Shown: positions 33,314-42,101, counted from the stretch's first letter. The stretch is DNA of 64,000 bases from RYN-230 sp963834705 (GCA_963834705.1 CAWICV010000003.1:22586-86585); one strand, 5' to 3'. Notes: generated from the sequence alone by a model not told the origin. Numbers and translations are program-made.

Positions 33314-34861
33314 TTAGCCCTGCTTTTGCTGCGAATCACCTGTTCGGAGCGTTCCTGGCGAGGTTTGAGTACCGTCCAGGTGCCACCGGTACGGGGCGGC
33401 CAGCCGGTGCAGCGCGGCCTGGGGGCCCCAGGATCCGCGCGGGTACGGCACTACCTTCGGCGGGTCCTGCTGCAGCGGCGTGGACACCTCCCAGAGCCGT
33501 TCGATCCCGTAGGCGTCGGTGAACAATGCCTGGTCACCGAGCATGGCGTCGAGGATGAGCCGCTCATAGCCCTCCAGGCTGTTGGCTTCGCAGAACGAAT
33601 CCTGATAGCGGAACACCATCTGCGCGGCGCCCAGGGTCAGCTCCGCGCCCGGTTCCTTGGCCAGAAACTCGGCGGTGACCGAGCCCGGGTCGGCGAAGTC
33701 GATCACGATCTCGTTACACCGGCCGTGCGGGGCGGCCCCACGGTGCAGCTGGAACATGCGTAGCGGCGGCTCGTGGAAACCCAGCGTGATCAGCTGGCGG
33801 CTGGTGGCCATGCTCTTGCCCGAGCGGAGCAGGAACGGCACCCCCTTCCACCGCCAGTTGTCGATCTCGGCGCGGACCGCGGCCAGCGTCTCGGTGTCCG
33901 AGTCCGGCGCCACCCCCGGCTCGTCGCGGTAGCCCTGGTACTGGCCGCGCACCGCGTGCTGCGGGCTGACCGGCCGGAGGGCGTCGAAGACCTTGGTCTT
34001 CTCCTCGTGCAGGTGCCTGGCGTCCAGCGACGTTGGCGGCTCCATGGCGACCAGGCTGAGCACCTGGAACAGGTGAGTCACGATCATGTCGCAGTAGGCG
34101 CCGGTCTGGTCGTAGAAGCCGGCCCGTCCCTCGATGGACAGCGACTCCGGCACGTCGATCTGGACGTAGCTGATGTACTGCCGGTTCCAGACCGGCTCAA
34201 ACAACCCGTTGGCGAACCGGAAGGCCAGGATGTTGTCGACCGACTCCTTGCCGAGGAAGTGGTCGATCCGGAAGATCTGCGACTCGTCGAAGACCTGGTG
34301 CACCGTGCGGTTCAGCTCCCGGGCCGAGGCCAGGTCGGTACCGAACGGCTTCTCGATGATGATGCGGCTGCGGTCCTCGGCCAGCCCGGTGCGGCCCAGC
34401 AGGCCGACCGTAGGCTCGAACGACACCGGCGGAATGGCCAGGTGGAACAGCTTGCGTGCCTGGCCGCCCAGATCCGCTTCGGCCCGCTGCACGGCCGCCT
34501 CCAGCGGCCCGGAGTCGCCTGACTGGCCGGCCTCGCCCGGCTGGCCTGGTTGCGCGCTGCCGAACGACAGCGCCTGGGCGAACGCGGTCCACGCGTCCCC
34601 CTTCGGCTGGCCGCGACCGAACTCGGCCACCGCCTGGCGGGCGTGCTCGCGGAACTGATCATCGGTCATCGGCCGCCGCGCCGTGCCGACGATGCGGTAC
34701 CGGTCCGGCATCAGGCCCGCCTCGGCCAGGTGGAACAGGCCGGGCAGCAGTTTCCGTTTGGCCAGGTCGCCAGTGGCGCCGAACATCACGATGACGTGGT
34801 CGCCTGGACGCCGGCCGGATCGGCGCGGCGAGGCCGTGCGCTGCGGTTCTGATGAGGTCAC
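33314..34861 (-). CDS. zwf: glucose-6-phosphate 1-dehydrogenase
   Basis: The 515-residue enzyme starts the oxidative pentose phosphate pathway and makes NADPH. Present are the coenzyme motif FGATGDLAKRKLLPGLF, the EKPFGTD segment (Glu170-Lys171-Pro172) and the active site RIDHFLGKE with His201 and Lys205. A Gly/Gln/Pro-rich insertion (about 101-120) is unusual. It is not in the common tal-zwf-opcA-pgl cluster but paired with a cNMP-binding protein gene 9 nt downstream. That suggests this is a specialised or relocated isozyme. Confidence 0.94.
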   Translation of the reverse strand: MTSSEPQRTASPRRSGRRPGDHVIVMFGATGDLAKRKLLPGLFHLAEAGLMPDRYRIVGTARRPMTDDQFREHARQAVAEFGRGQPKGDAWTAFAQALSFGSAQPGQPGEAGQSGDSGPLEAAVQRAEADLGGQARKLFHLAIPPVSFEPTVGLLGRTGLAEDRSRIIIEKPFGTDLASARELNRTVHQVFDESQIFRIDHFLGKESVDNILAFRFANGLFEPVWNRQYISYVQIDVPESLSIEGRAGFYDQTGAYCDMIVTHLFQVLSLVAMEPPTSLDARHLHEEKTKVFDALRPVSPQHAVRGQYQGYRDEPGVAPDSDTETLAAVRAEIDNWRWKGVPFLLRSGKSMATSRQLITLGFHEPPLRMFQLHRGAAPHGRCNEIVIDFADPGSVTAEFLAKEPGAELTLGAAQMVFRYQDSFCEANSLEGYERLILDAMLGDQALFTDAYGIERLWEVSTPLQQDPPKVVPYPRGSWGPQAALHRLAAPYRWHLDGTQTSPGTLRTGDSQQKQG

Positions 34862-34987
34862 GGCGGCTTTGTTCCCGGTATGTGCGGCCCGACACCGCCA
34901 GTCATTGATTCCGCGGGCGTGTGCCGGGCCACGTGGGCTTGGTGGCCGTGCGGCCCGGCACCGGCTCTCAGGTGCGGGCAGTGTCGA

Positions 34988-35461
34988 TCACCCGGTGAGG
35001 TGGATGGTGACTCGCGGCCGCTGCCCCGATATCACGGTGGCGTAGCCGCGGGCGCCGGTGTAGCGGCCGGTGCCGCCGATGACCGCGACCTGGAACGTGC
35101 CCGGTCCCTGCCGGGTGGAGGTGACCAGGCCGGACAGGTCGATCTGGCCGGCCGCAAACACGTCCACCACGTCGCAGAGGCTGTCGGCGGTGCCGCTGCC
35201 CAGCCGGGTGATCGTGCAGTTCTCCCCATCGGTGCCGATCTGCGTGCCGCCGCGCATGAGCTTGTTACTGGCTAGCTCGACGAAGCCGACGGCGTCACCG
35301 TGGCCGGAACCGAGGTTGAAGCCGTGGTTGCTGATCATCACCTCGGTGTAGCTGATGGTCCGGCCGGCCGGGCTGGCCGGCGCGGCGGCGGCCATGATCG
35401 CCACCCCTGCGCCCGCCGCGGCGAGCACGCCGGCCGCGATCCCAATTCCCTTGCTGAACAT
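34988..35461 (-). CDS. secreted allene oxide cyclase-like barrel protein
   Basis: This 157-residue protein has a signal peptide (MFSKGIGIAAGVLAAAGAGV, cleavage near AAAAPA-S) and a small beta-barrel domain of the AOC/dirigent-like superfamily: GHGDAVGFVELASNKLM, CTITRLGSGTADSLC (two cysteines, likely a disulphide), and the signature AVIGGTGRYTGARGYATVI. Bacterial members are secreted proteins without known activity. GGGAGCAGAC precedes ATG 35461. It stands alone between zwf and a two-component system. Confidence 0.8.
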   Translation of the reverse strand: MFSKGIGIAAGVLAAAGAGVAIMAAAAPASPAGRTISYTEVMISNHGFNLGSGHGDAVGFVELASNKLMRGGTQIGTDGENCTITRLGSGTADSLCDVVDVFAAGQIDLSGLVTSTRQGPGTFQVAVIGGTGRYTGARGYATVISGQRPRVTIHLTG

Positions 35462-35683
35462 GTCTGCTCCCTGGTCATGCCGCAGGCCCGGAGCGGCCTC
35501 GCGGTCTGACCGGCACGCTACGAACAGCAGGGCCCCGGCCGCTTCGGCCTGCGGTCGGTTCGCCGGCCCGCCGACCGGGGGAACTCGCAGCCGCGCGGGT
35601 CAGCCTGCCGGAGGATGAGCCACCCGTGCGGCTCCGCCGGGAGGAGGAAGCCAGATCCCCGGCGGCGGCGTTATCTTGCAGCC

Positions 35684-36883
35684 ATGGACCGGGCGTTGCG
35701 GCTGTGGTCGGCCGTTTCGTGGTGGCTGGTGCCACTGGCCATCGTGGCCTTGGGTGCGGTCGACCTGGCGCAGAACGGGAGCATGTCCTCGGAGGGAGGG
35801 ACGGTCACCTTCCCTGGCCCGGTGGCCGCGCATGCGGCGTTCCTGCTGCTGTGCACGGTGCCGCTCTGCTGGCGGTTCCGGGCGCCCGCCACGGTCGCCA
35901 TCGTGGTCACCGCGGCCTCGGCGGCCTGGATCCTGACCATGTTCAACTGGGCGGACCAGCCGCCGTTCGAGCCCGGCCTGGCGATCATCGTGGCCCTGTT
36001 CGCCCTGGCCAGCCGCGCCGACGGCCGGCCGCTCTGGATCGGCGCGGTGGTGTCTGGCGTGCCTGTTATCACCGCCGAGATCTTCGGGGGCCTGGCAGGC
36101 CAGGGCATCGGCAACGTATTCCCGGCGGTGCTGTTGTTCAGCCTCGCGTTCGTCCTGGGGCGCATAGTGCATGCGCACCAGCGTCATGCCTCGGGCCAGC
36201 AGGTCCGCGCTGAGCGGCTGGAACGCGACCAGGAAGCGCGAGCCGCCCGGGCGGTCGCGGCCGAGCGGACCCGGATCGCCAGGGAACTGCACGACGTCAT
36301 CGCACACAGCCTGAGCGTCATCGTGGTGCAGGCTGCGGCGGAACGCCGGGTGCTGGCCGGCGGTCAGCAGTCCACCGCGGAGGCGCTCGACTCGATCGAG
36401 CAGAACGGGCGGCAGGCCATGACCGAGTTGCGCCGGCTGCTCGGCCTGCTCCGCAAGGGCGACGGGGAACTGTCGCTTGCCCCGCAGCCCGGGTTGGACG
36501 GCGTAGGTGACCTGGTGGCCCAGGCCCGCGAGGCGGGGGTCGAGGTGGCTGTGCGGACCGACGGCGATCTGACCGACATCCCCCGGGGCGTGGACCTGTC
36601 GGCGTACCGCATCGTGCAGGAATCCCTGACCAACGTGCTCAAGCACGCCCAGGCGCGGCATGTGGAGGTGCTGCTGCGCAGCCGCGGCCGCGGCGTCGAG
36701 ATCGACGTGACTGACGACGGCACCGCTGCTCCAGGCCCAGGCAGCGGCGGCCTCGGCCTCATCGGGATGCGCGAGCGGGTGGCCGTCTACGGTGGCACGG
36801 TGCAGGCCGGGCCCCTGGACGGGGGCGGGTTCCAAGTGCGCGCGATGCTGCCGTTCGAAGCCGGCGAACAGGTGCTGCCGTGA
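35684..36883 (+). CDS. NarL-type sensor histidine kinase
   Basis: The 399-residue sensor has an N-terminal membrane domain of about four or five helices (to residue ~165), a short coil, the HisKA_3 phospho-acceptor helix ERTRIARELHDVIAHSLSVI and an HATPase_c domain (IVQESLTNVLKHAQARHVEV, GGLGLIGMRERVA). It should autophosphorylate on the His of ELHD and pass phosphate to the next gene product. ATG 35684 lies 6 nt after TATCTT, so this message may also be leaderless; an in-frame ATG at 35615 is less likely. The last 4 nt overlap the regulator gene. Confidence 0.92.
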   Translation: MDRALRLWSAVSWWLVPLAIVALGAVDLAQNGSMSSEGGTVTFPGPVAAHAAFLLLCTVPLCWRFRAPATVAIVVTAASAAWILTMFNWADQPPFEPGLAIIVALFALASRADGRPLWIGAVVSGVPVITAEIFGGLAGQGIGNVFPAVLLFSLAFVLGRIVHAHQRHASGQQVRAERLERDQEARAARAVAAERTRIARELHDVIAHSLSVIVVQAAAERRVLAGGQQSTAEALDSIEQNGRQAMTELRRLLGLLRKGDGELSLAPQPGLDGVGDLVAQAREAGVEVAVRTDGDLTDIPRGVDLSAYRIVQESLTNVLKHAQARHVEVLLRSRGRGVEIDVTDDGTAAPGPGSGGLGLIGMRERVAVYGGTVQAGPLDGGGFQVRAMLPFEAGEQVLP

Positions 36884-37536
36884 CCATCCGGGTGCTCATC
36901 GCCGACGACCAGGAACTCGTCCGGGCCGGCTTCCGCAAGCTGCTCGACGCCGAGGACGGGATCACGGTCGTCGGGGAGGCCGCCGACGGTGGGCAGGCGG
37001 TCGCCCTGGCCACCCGGCTGACACCTGACGTCGTGCTCATGGACATCCGGATGCCGCGCATGGACGGGCTGGAGGCAACCCGCCGGCTGACCGGATCCAC
37101 GGGGGTTCAGGTACTCATCCTCACCACCTATGACCTCGATGAGTACGTCTTCGAAGCGCTGCGCGCCGGGGCCAGCGGATTCCTGCTCAAGGACTCGCCG
37201 CCGGACTCACTAATCGCGGGCATCGCGACGGTCGCCCAGGGCGACGCACTGCTGGCGCCCTCGGTCACCCGGCGGCTGATCGCCGAGTTCGCCCGTCGGC
37301 CGGCTGAGGGGGCCCGGCCCGCGCTGCCCGATCTGTCCCCGCGGGAGACCGAGGTGCTCATCCAGCTTGCCCGCGGCCTGTCCAACCGGGAAATCGCCGG
37401 CCAGCTGTTCCTCGGCGAGGCCACCATCAAGACCCACGTCGGCAGCATCCTGGCCAAACTCGGCTGCCGCGACCGCGTGCAGGCCGTCGTCGCCGCCTAC
37501 GAAGCGGGCCTCGTCCAGCCCGGCCGGCCCGGCTAG
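36880..37536 (+). CDS. LuxR/NarL family response regulator
   Basis: The 218-residue regulator has a receiver domain (VLIADDQELVRAGFRKLL, phospho-acceptor Asp in VVLMDIRMPRMDG, Lys in FLLKDSPP) and a C-terminal LuxR helix-turn-helix (LSPRETEVLIQLARGLSNRE, ATIKTHVGSILAKLG). ATGA overlap with the kinase gene shows they are one system. Its targets are unknown; such pairs often control an adjacent transporter, but none is present here. Confidence 0.94.
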   Translation: MTIRVLIADDQELVRAGFRKLLDAEDGITVVGEAADGGQAVALATRLTPDVVLMDIRMPRMDGLEATRRLTGSTGVQVLILTTYDLDEYVFEALRAGASGFLLKDSPPDSLIAGIATVAQGDALLAPSVTRRLIAEFARRPAEGARPALPDLSPRETEVLIQLARGLSNREIAGQLFLGEATIKTHVGSILAKLGCRDRVQAVVAAYEAGLVQPGRPG

Positions 37537-37691
37537 CCAGCAGCGGGTCCCCACGCCGACGGACCTGGCTGAAGGTGCGGACCGTCACCCTGCCGGTACC
37601 AGTGCCAGTGGCACCCGGCCAGAATCGCTCGCTCGTCCTGGGAAAGGAAGCAGTCAAGGTCGGCGATCGGTGCTGTCGCAGGTCCACGTGG

Positions 37692-37776
37692 CGGAGGATA
37701 GGAGATTCGAACTCCTGAGGGGTTGCCCCCAACACGCTTTCCAAGCGTGCGCCCTAGGCCACTAGGCGAATCCTCC
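37692..37776 (-). tRNA. tRNA-Ser (anticodon GGA)
   Basis: On the minus strand, GGAGGAT pairs with ATCCTCC as acceptor stem. The D arm is GCCTAGTGGCCTAGGGC, the anticodon stem CACGC/GCGTG encloses CTTGGAAA (GGA at 37742-37740), the long variable arm is GGGGGCAACCCCT, and the T loop is TTCGAAT. The discriminator is G and no CCA is encoded. It serves UCC/UCU codons and is close in sequence to the tRNA-Ser(CGA) at 17096. Confidence 0.97.
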
Positions 37777-37871
37777 GCGGGCCAGCTTACCGGTGCGGCG
37801 GACCGGGCGGGAGCCGGTGCCCGTCGGCGGCCCAGTCTGGCCGCTGAGCTGGCCGACCCGGTGGGATGCGG

Positions 37872-37900
37872 TACAGGCGGTCCTGGGACGTGGCTAAACT
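37872..37900 (+). promoter_or_regulatory. promoter of the SRP RNA gene
   Basis: TAAACT at 37895-37900 is a good -10 hexamer placed 7 nt before the first base of the RNA stem, with a weak -35 (TACAGG, 37872-37877) and a 17-nt spacer. Confidence 0.5.
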
Positions 37901-37907
37901 GGTCGGC

Positions 37908-37995
37908 GACCCCCCGCACGGCGCTTACCCCGCCAACTCCCCCAGGGCCGGAAGGCAGCAAGGGTACGCGGGCTCTGGCGGGTGTGCGGGGGGTC
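37908..37995 (+). ncRNA. ffs: bacterial small SRP RNA (4.5S)
   Basis: An 88-nt hairpin RNA closes with GACCCCCCGCAC/GTGCGGGGGGTC. Its apical domain shows the SRP core: GCCGGAAGGCAGCAAGGGTA, with the GGAA tetraloop and the symmetric and asymmetric internal loops that bind Ffh. It ends in TTTT (37997-38000), giving a terminator. It lies between tRNA-Ser(GGA) and dnaX, the usual actinobacterial position. Confidence 0.95.
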
Positions 37996-38083
37996 CTTTT
38001 AGCGGCTTACCGGCTTACCAGCGCCGCGAGGATCCGGCGCGGCCAGTCCGGCGCCCGAGGACCCGGACCGCGAGGGTGAGGTC

Positions 38084-40558
38084 ATGACAGGCGAGGCGCC
38101 CAGCCCAGCCCCGGACAGCACCGCCGCCGACGGCGCCGCCCAGGCCAGTACCGTCCCGGTGGACCCGGACCGTCCCGGTGGGCCGCCGCCCCGGCTGGCG
38201 CTCTACCGCCGCTACCGGCCCGCCACGTTCGCCGAGTTGCGTGGGCAGGACCACGTCACCGAGCCGCTCCGCCAGGCGCTGCGTACCGGCCGGGTGCATC
38301 ACGCCTATTTGTTCAGCGGGCCGCGCGGCTGCGGCAAGACGTCCAGTGCGCGGATCCTGGCCCGCTCGCTGAACTGCGCCGAGGGGCCGACCCCGGATCC
38401 GTGCGGCCAGTGCGAATCCTGTATTGCGCTCGCCCCGGACGGGCCGGGCAGCCTCGACGTGATCGAGATCGACGCCGCCTCGCACGGTGGTGTGGACGAC
38501 GCCCGGGATCTGCGTGAGCGCGCGTTCTACGCGCCGGTCTCCGGGCGGTTCAAGATCTACATCATCGACGAGGCGCACATGGTGACCCGGGAGGGCTTCA
38601 ACGCTCTCCTCAAGCTGGTCGAGGAGCCGCCGCCACACCTCAAGTTCGTCTTCGCCACCACCGAGCCGGAAAAGGTCATCGCGACGATCCGGTCGCGCAC
38701 CCACCACTACCCGTTCCGCCTGGTGCCGCCCGCGATCCTGCGCGATCTGCTGGAGCAGATCCTGGCCGCGGAGCAGATCAGCTACGAGCCGCCGGTGCTG
38801 CCGCTGGTGGTCCGGGCCGGGGCCGGCTCGGTACGTGACTCGCTGTCCGTCCTAGACCAGCTGCTGGCCGGCGCGGGCGAGGACGGGCTGCGCTACGACC
38901 GGACCGTGGCCCTGCTCGGGTACACCGACGACAACCTGCTGGACGAGGTGACCGACGCCTTCGCCAGCGGGGACGGTGCCGCCGTGTTCCGCGCGGTGAA
39001 CCGGGTGATGGAAGGCGGCCACGACCCCCGGCGGTTCGCGGCCGACCTGCTGGACCGGTTCCGCGACCTGATCGTGCTGGCCGCGGTGCCCGGCGCGGGC
39101 CAGACCGGGCTGCTGGACCTCCCCGCCGACCGGCTGGACCGGATGACCGAGCAGGCGGGCCGGTTCGGCCAGGCGGAACTGGCCCGCGCGGCGGAGATCA
39201 TCAGCGAGGGACTTATCCAGATGCGCGGCACGACCTCGCCGCGGCTGCTGCTCGAGCTGATGTGCGCGCAGATCCTGCTGCCTGCCGCGAGTTCCGGGGA
39301 GAAGGCGCTGCTGGCCCGGCTGGAACGGCTGGAGCGGCGGCTGGAAGCCGCCGAGCCCGGCGACATCCCCGCCGCCCCGGCGGTACGGCCATCCTCGGCA
39401 CCGGCGATCTCCCCAACTGCACCGGTCTCCCCAACTGCACCGGTCTCCCCCACTGCACCGGCTTCGGCACCGGCGTCGGCACCGGCATCTCCGCCAGCAC
39501 CAGTGGCACCGGCAGCCCCAGAGGCGCCGCCCGCCGAGGAGCAGCCCGCCGCGCCGGAAGTACAGCCGCCCCGGTCGGCTTCCCGTCCCCGCGAAGCCGC
39601 GGAGTCCCGGTCCCCGGCCAAGTCCGCGCCATCCGCTCAGTCCGAGCAAACCGCTCAGTCCGAGCAAACCGCTCAGCCCGAGCAAACCGCTCAGCCCGAG
39701 CAAACCGCTCAGCCCGAGCAAACCGCTCAGCCCGAGCAAACCGCTCAGCCCGAGCAAACCGCTCAGCCCGAGCAAACCGCTCAGCCCGAGCAAACCGCTC
39801 AGCCCGAGCAAACCGCTCAGTCGCAACAGGCCGCTGAGTCCGAGCAAACCGCTCAGTCGCAACGGCCAGCTCAGTCGCAAGGGGCCGTTGAGCCCAAGCA
39901 GACCAGTCAGTCACAGCGGTCTGCTCAGTCGCAGCTGGTCGCTGAGTCCCAGGACTCCGCCCCGCCCGCCAGCTCCCCGCGATCGGCTGCCGCCCGATCG
40001 AACAGCGCTCCTGCCCCGCCCGCCAGCGCGCCGCCCCCCAGCGCTCCGGCGGCCGGCGGCCCGCTCAGTGCCGAGGTGGTCCGGCAGCGCTGGCCAGAGA
40101 TCCTGGAGGCGGTCAAGGGCCAGCGCCGGGTGGCCTGGATGCTGCTCAGCAACGCCACCGTGCACTCGGTGGAAGACGGCGTGCTCACCGTGCTGTTCGC
40201 CCGGGAGGGCGAGGCCAAGGGCTTCGCCGGCAACGGCGGCGACCGCGACCTGAGCAGCGCGCTGAACTCGGTGCTGGGCGCCACCCTGCGGATCACGGCG
40301 CTGTCCGCGGCCCAGCTGGCGGCCATCCCGGGCGCGCCGCGCAGCGCGCACGGCGGCCCGGACGACTTGAGTGCCCGGGCACCATCCGTGGTGCAGCCGC
40401 CCGCGCCACCGCACGACGCGTCGCCGCCCCGGACCCTGTCACCCGAGGCCCAGCTGGACAGCGCCCCGGCCGCGCCACCCAGCGCCGACCTCACCGGCAT
40501 GGACCTGATCAAGCGGGAACTCGGTGGCCAGATCATCGGCGAAATCGACGAGGCGTAG
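38084..40558 (+). CDS. dnaX: DNA polymerase III subunit gamma/tau
   Basis: This 824-residue clamp-loader ATPase has Walker A FSGPRGCGKTSSAR, a zinc module C-x8-C-x2-C-x2-C, Walker B/DEAH-like IYIIDEAHMVT, a sensor 1 region FVFATTEPEKV and an arginine-finger region. After the AAA+ core and collar (to about 405) comes a disordered region with Pro/Ala runs and a tract of hexapeptides (PEQTAQ repeated), then the tau C-terminal domain that binds the polymerase (VVRQRWPEILEAVKGQRRVA). Its length is within the range for actinobacterial DnaX. A GAGG lies 8 nt before ATG 38084. Confidence 0.95.
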   Translation: MTGEAPSPAPDSTAADGAAQASTVPVDPDRPGGPPPRLALYRRYRPATFAELRGQDHVTEPLRQALRTGRVHHAYLFSGPRGCGKTSSARILARSLNCAEGPTPDPCGQCESCIALAPDGPGSLDVIEIDAASHGGVDDARDLRERAFYAPVSGRFKIYIIDEAHMVTREGFNALLKLVEEPPPHLKFVFATTEPEKVIATIRSRTHHYPFRLVPPAILRDLLEQILAAEQISYEPPVLPLVVRAGAGSVRDSLSVLDQLLAGAGEDGLRYDRTVALLGYTDDNLLDEVTDAFASGDGAAVFRAVNRVMEGGHDPRRFAADLLDRFRDLIVLAAVPGAGQTGLLDLPADRLDRMTEQAGRFGQAELARAAEIISEGLIQMRGTTSPRLLLELMCAQILLPAASSGEKALLARLERLERRLEAAEPGDIPAAPAVRPSSAPAISPTAPVSPTAPVSPTAPASAPASAPASPPAPVAPAAPEAPPAEEQPAAPEVQPPRSASRPREAAESRSPAKSAPSAQSEQTAQSEQTAQPEQTAQPEQTAQPEQTAQPEQTAQPEQTAQPEQTAQPEQTAQPEQTAQSQQAAESEQTAQSQRPAQSQGAVEPKQTSQSQRSAQSQLVAESQDSAPPASSPRSAAARSNSAPAPPASAPPPSAPAAGGPLSAEVVRQRWPEILEAVKGQRRVAWMLLSNATVHSVEDGVLTVLFAREGEAKGFAGNGGDRDLSSALNSVLGATLRITALSAAQLAAIPGAPRSAHGGPDDLSARAPSVVQPPAPPHDASPPRTLSPEAQLDSAPAAPPSADLTGMDLIKRELGGQIIGEIDEA
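39641..39946. repeat. 18-nt tandem repeat inside dnaX encoding S/PEQTAQ hexapeptides
   Basis: Seventeen consecutive 18-nt units lie in frame. The first ten (39641-39820) are nearly identical: two with TCCGAG and eight identical copies of CCCGAGCAAACCGCTCAG. Seven decayed copies follow to 39946. Identity at silent positions shows recent expansion. The encoded tract lies in the flexible linker between ATPase core and tau domain. Confidence 0.95.
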
Positions 40559-40972
40559 CCGGTTCTCGGGCCTGATTGATGCCGTGACTGCTGGTGCAGT
40601 CGTGACGGCTCCAGGCAGCCCCGAGATGTTGATGTTGACTTAGCACCCCTCCGGAGGTGTCCTACGTCAACATCAACACGCCGGGAACCGGGGCCCGGTG
40701 GCTGCTGGTGCCAGTAATGCTGGTGTGCAAATGGTGCTCTTTCCGCGGCCCCGGCGGCCCGGACGGCCCGGGGCGGGCTGAGCGGCAGCGGCGCGGCTTA
40801 GCGGTAGCGGTGCGCGCTAGCGCCGACGGCGCGCACCAGGCACTGGCGTTCAAGAGAAAGACTCGCGGTCGGGGGCCGGTGAGGCGATGGGCTAGGCCCG
40901 GCCGGCAGGCCGTAGGCTCAAAGTGACAGGCCGCCCGGTAGCCGCGCGGCGGCGCGAGGCGGCAGTACCGAT
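40559..40972. other. 414-bp intergenic region between dnaX and ybaB with RNA-like structure
   Basis: No credible gene is seen. The first part holds GACTGC-tggt-GCAGTC (about 40585-40600), and then the long palindrome listed separately. The remainder has GC-rich short repeats (GGTGCCAG...GCTGGTGTGC) and, near 40890-40970, the likely promoter region of ybaB. A structured small RNA or an attenuator is possible. Confidence 0.5.
40627..40678. repeat. 52-nt near-perfect palindrome
   Basis: TGTTGATGTTGAC (40627-40639) and GTCAACATCAACA (40666-40678) are exact complements, and the inside continues to pair down to CCGG at the centre with only three mismatches in 26 positions. It begins 69 nt after the dnaX stop. 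It may terminate dnaX or be a dimeric-protein binding site. The AT-richer arms stand out from the GC-rich surroundings. Confidence 0.85.
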
Positions 40973-41482
40973 ATGAGTGAGGGCACAGTGGATCCTGGCG
41001 GCCAAATCGATATGCAGCAGCTGCTGGCTGCGGCACAGCAGATGCAGGATCAGCTCATGAACGCGCAGCAGGAGCTGGCCGACGCGGTGGTCGAGGGCAG
41101 CGCCGGCGGCGGGCTGGTCAAAGCCAAGGTCAACGGCCAGGGTGACCTGGTCGACCTGACCATCAGCCCGACGCTGATCGAGGACGGCGACGCGGACGAC
41201 ACCGCGCAGACCATCGCCGACCTGGTGCTGGCCGCGGTGCGCGACGCCAACCGGGCCGCAGCCGACCTGCAGGCCGAGAAGATGGGCCCGCTCGCGTCCG
41301 GCATCGGCGGGCTCGGCGGCCCCGGCGCAGGCCCCGGCCCGGGCTCCGGCACCTCAAGCCCCGGCACCCCAAGCCCCGGCACCCCAGGACCGAGCAGCAT
41401 CCCCCCGATCCCTGGCGTGGGCGACTTCCCCAGCCAGCCGCACGGCGGCGAGCCGCGCGGCGACGGCGACCCGCTCGGCTGA
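40973..41482 (+). CDS. YbaB/EbfC family nucleoid-associated protein
   Basis: This is a 169-residue protein. The conserved part (about 14-105) contains MQQLLAAAQQMQDQLMNAQQ, VKAKVNGQGDLVDLTISP and a C-terminal helix. YbaB proteins are dimeric, tweezer-like DNA-binding proteins and are encoded between dnaX and recR as here. Residues 108-169 form a Gly/Pro/Ser-rich tail with repeated SPGTP/PGTP units not found in the short family members. Confidence 0.92.
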   Translation: MSEGTVDPGGQIDMQQLLAAAQQMQDQLMNAQQELADAVVEGSAGGGLVKAKVNGQGDLVDLTISPTLIEDGDADDTAQTIADLVLAAVRDANRAAADLQAEKMGPLASGIGGLGGPGAGPGPGSGTSSPGTPSPGTPGPSSIPPIPGVGDFPSQPHGGEPRGDGDPLG

Positions 41483-41498
41483 CGGCGGCGCAGCGCCT

Positions 41499-42101
41499 GT
41501 GTACGAAGGGATCGTGCAGAGCCTCATCGACGAGCTCGGCCGGCTGCCGGGCGTCGGCCCGAAGAGCGCGCAGCGCATCGCGTTCTACCTGCTCGCGGCG
41601 GACACCACCGACGTGCGGCGGCTGGCCTCCGTGCTGGTCGAGGTGACGGAGAAGGTCCGGTTCTGCCGGGTATGCGGCAACGTGGCCGAGGAAGAAGAGT
41701 GCCGGATCTGCCGCGACCCACGACGGGACCAGAGTGTCATCTGCGTGGTCGAGGAGCCCAAGGACGTGGCGGCCATCGAGAAGATCCGCGAGTTCCGCGG
41801 CCGCTATCACGTGCTGGGCGGGGCGATCAGCCCGATCGACGGGATCGGGCCGGAGGACCTGCGGATCCGGGAACTGATGGCCCGGCTGTCCGACGGCAGC
41901 ATCACCGAGCTGATCCTGGCCACCGACCCCAACCTGGAGGGCGAGGCGACCGCGACCTACCTGGCCCGGCTGGTCAAGCCGCTGGGCGGGATCCGGGTAA
42001 CCCGTCCGGCCAGCGGGCTGCCGGTCGGCGGCGACCTGGAATACGCGGATGAGGTCACCCTGGGCCGGGCCTTCGAAGGACGGCGCCTGCTTGATGTCTG
42101 A
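41499..42101 (+). CDS. recR: recombination protein RecR
   Basis: The 200-residue RecR acts with RecF/RecO in gap repair. It has the helix-hairpin-helix LGRLPGVGPKSAQRIAFYLL, a C4 zinc finger (FCRVCGNVAEEEECRIC), and a Toprim domain (ICVVEEPKDVAAIEKIREFR, LATDPNLEGEATATYL). A GTG start at 41499 follows the ybaB stop by 16 nt. After it, 42102-42277 holds only a weak shadow frame and the promoter of the next gene. Confidence 0.96.
   Translation: MYEGIVQSLIDELGRLPGVGPKSAQRIAFYLLAADTTDVRRLASVLVEVTEKVRFCRVCGNVAEEEECRICRDPRRDQSVICVVEEPKDVAAIEKIREFRGRYHVLGGAISPIDGIGPEDLRIRELMARLSDGSITELILATDPNLEGEATATYLARLVKPLGGIRVTRPASGLPVGGDLEYADEVTLGRAFEGRRLLDV

Noticed and set aside
39641..39820. Regular repeats resembling a CRISPR array
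   Set aside because: The units are contiguous 18-mers without unique spacers, are in frame within dnaX and encode PEQTAQ.
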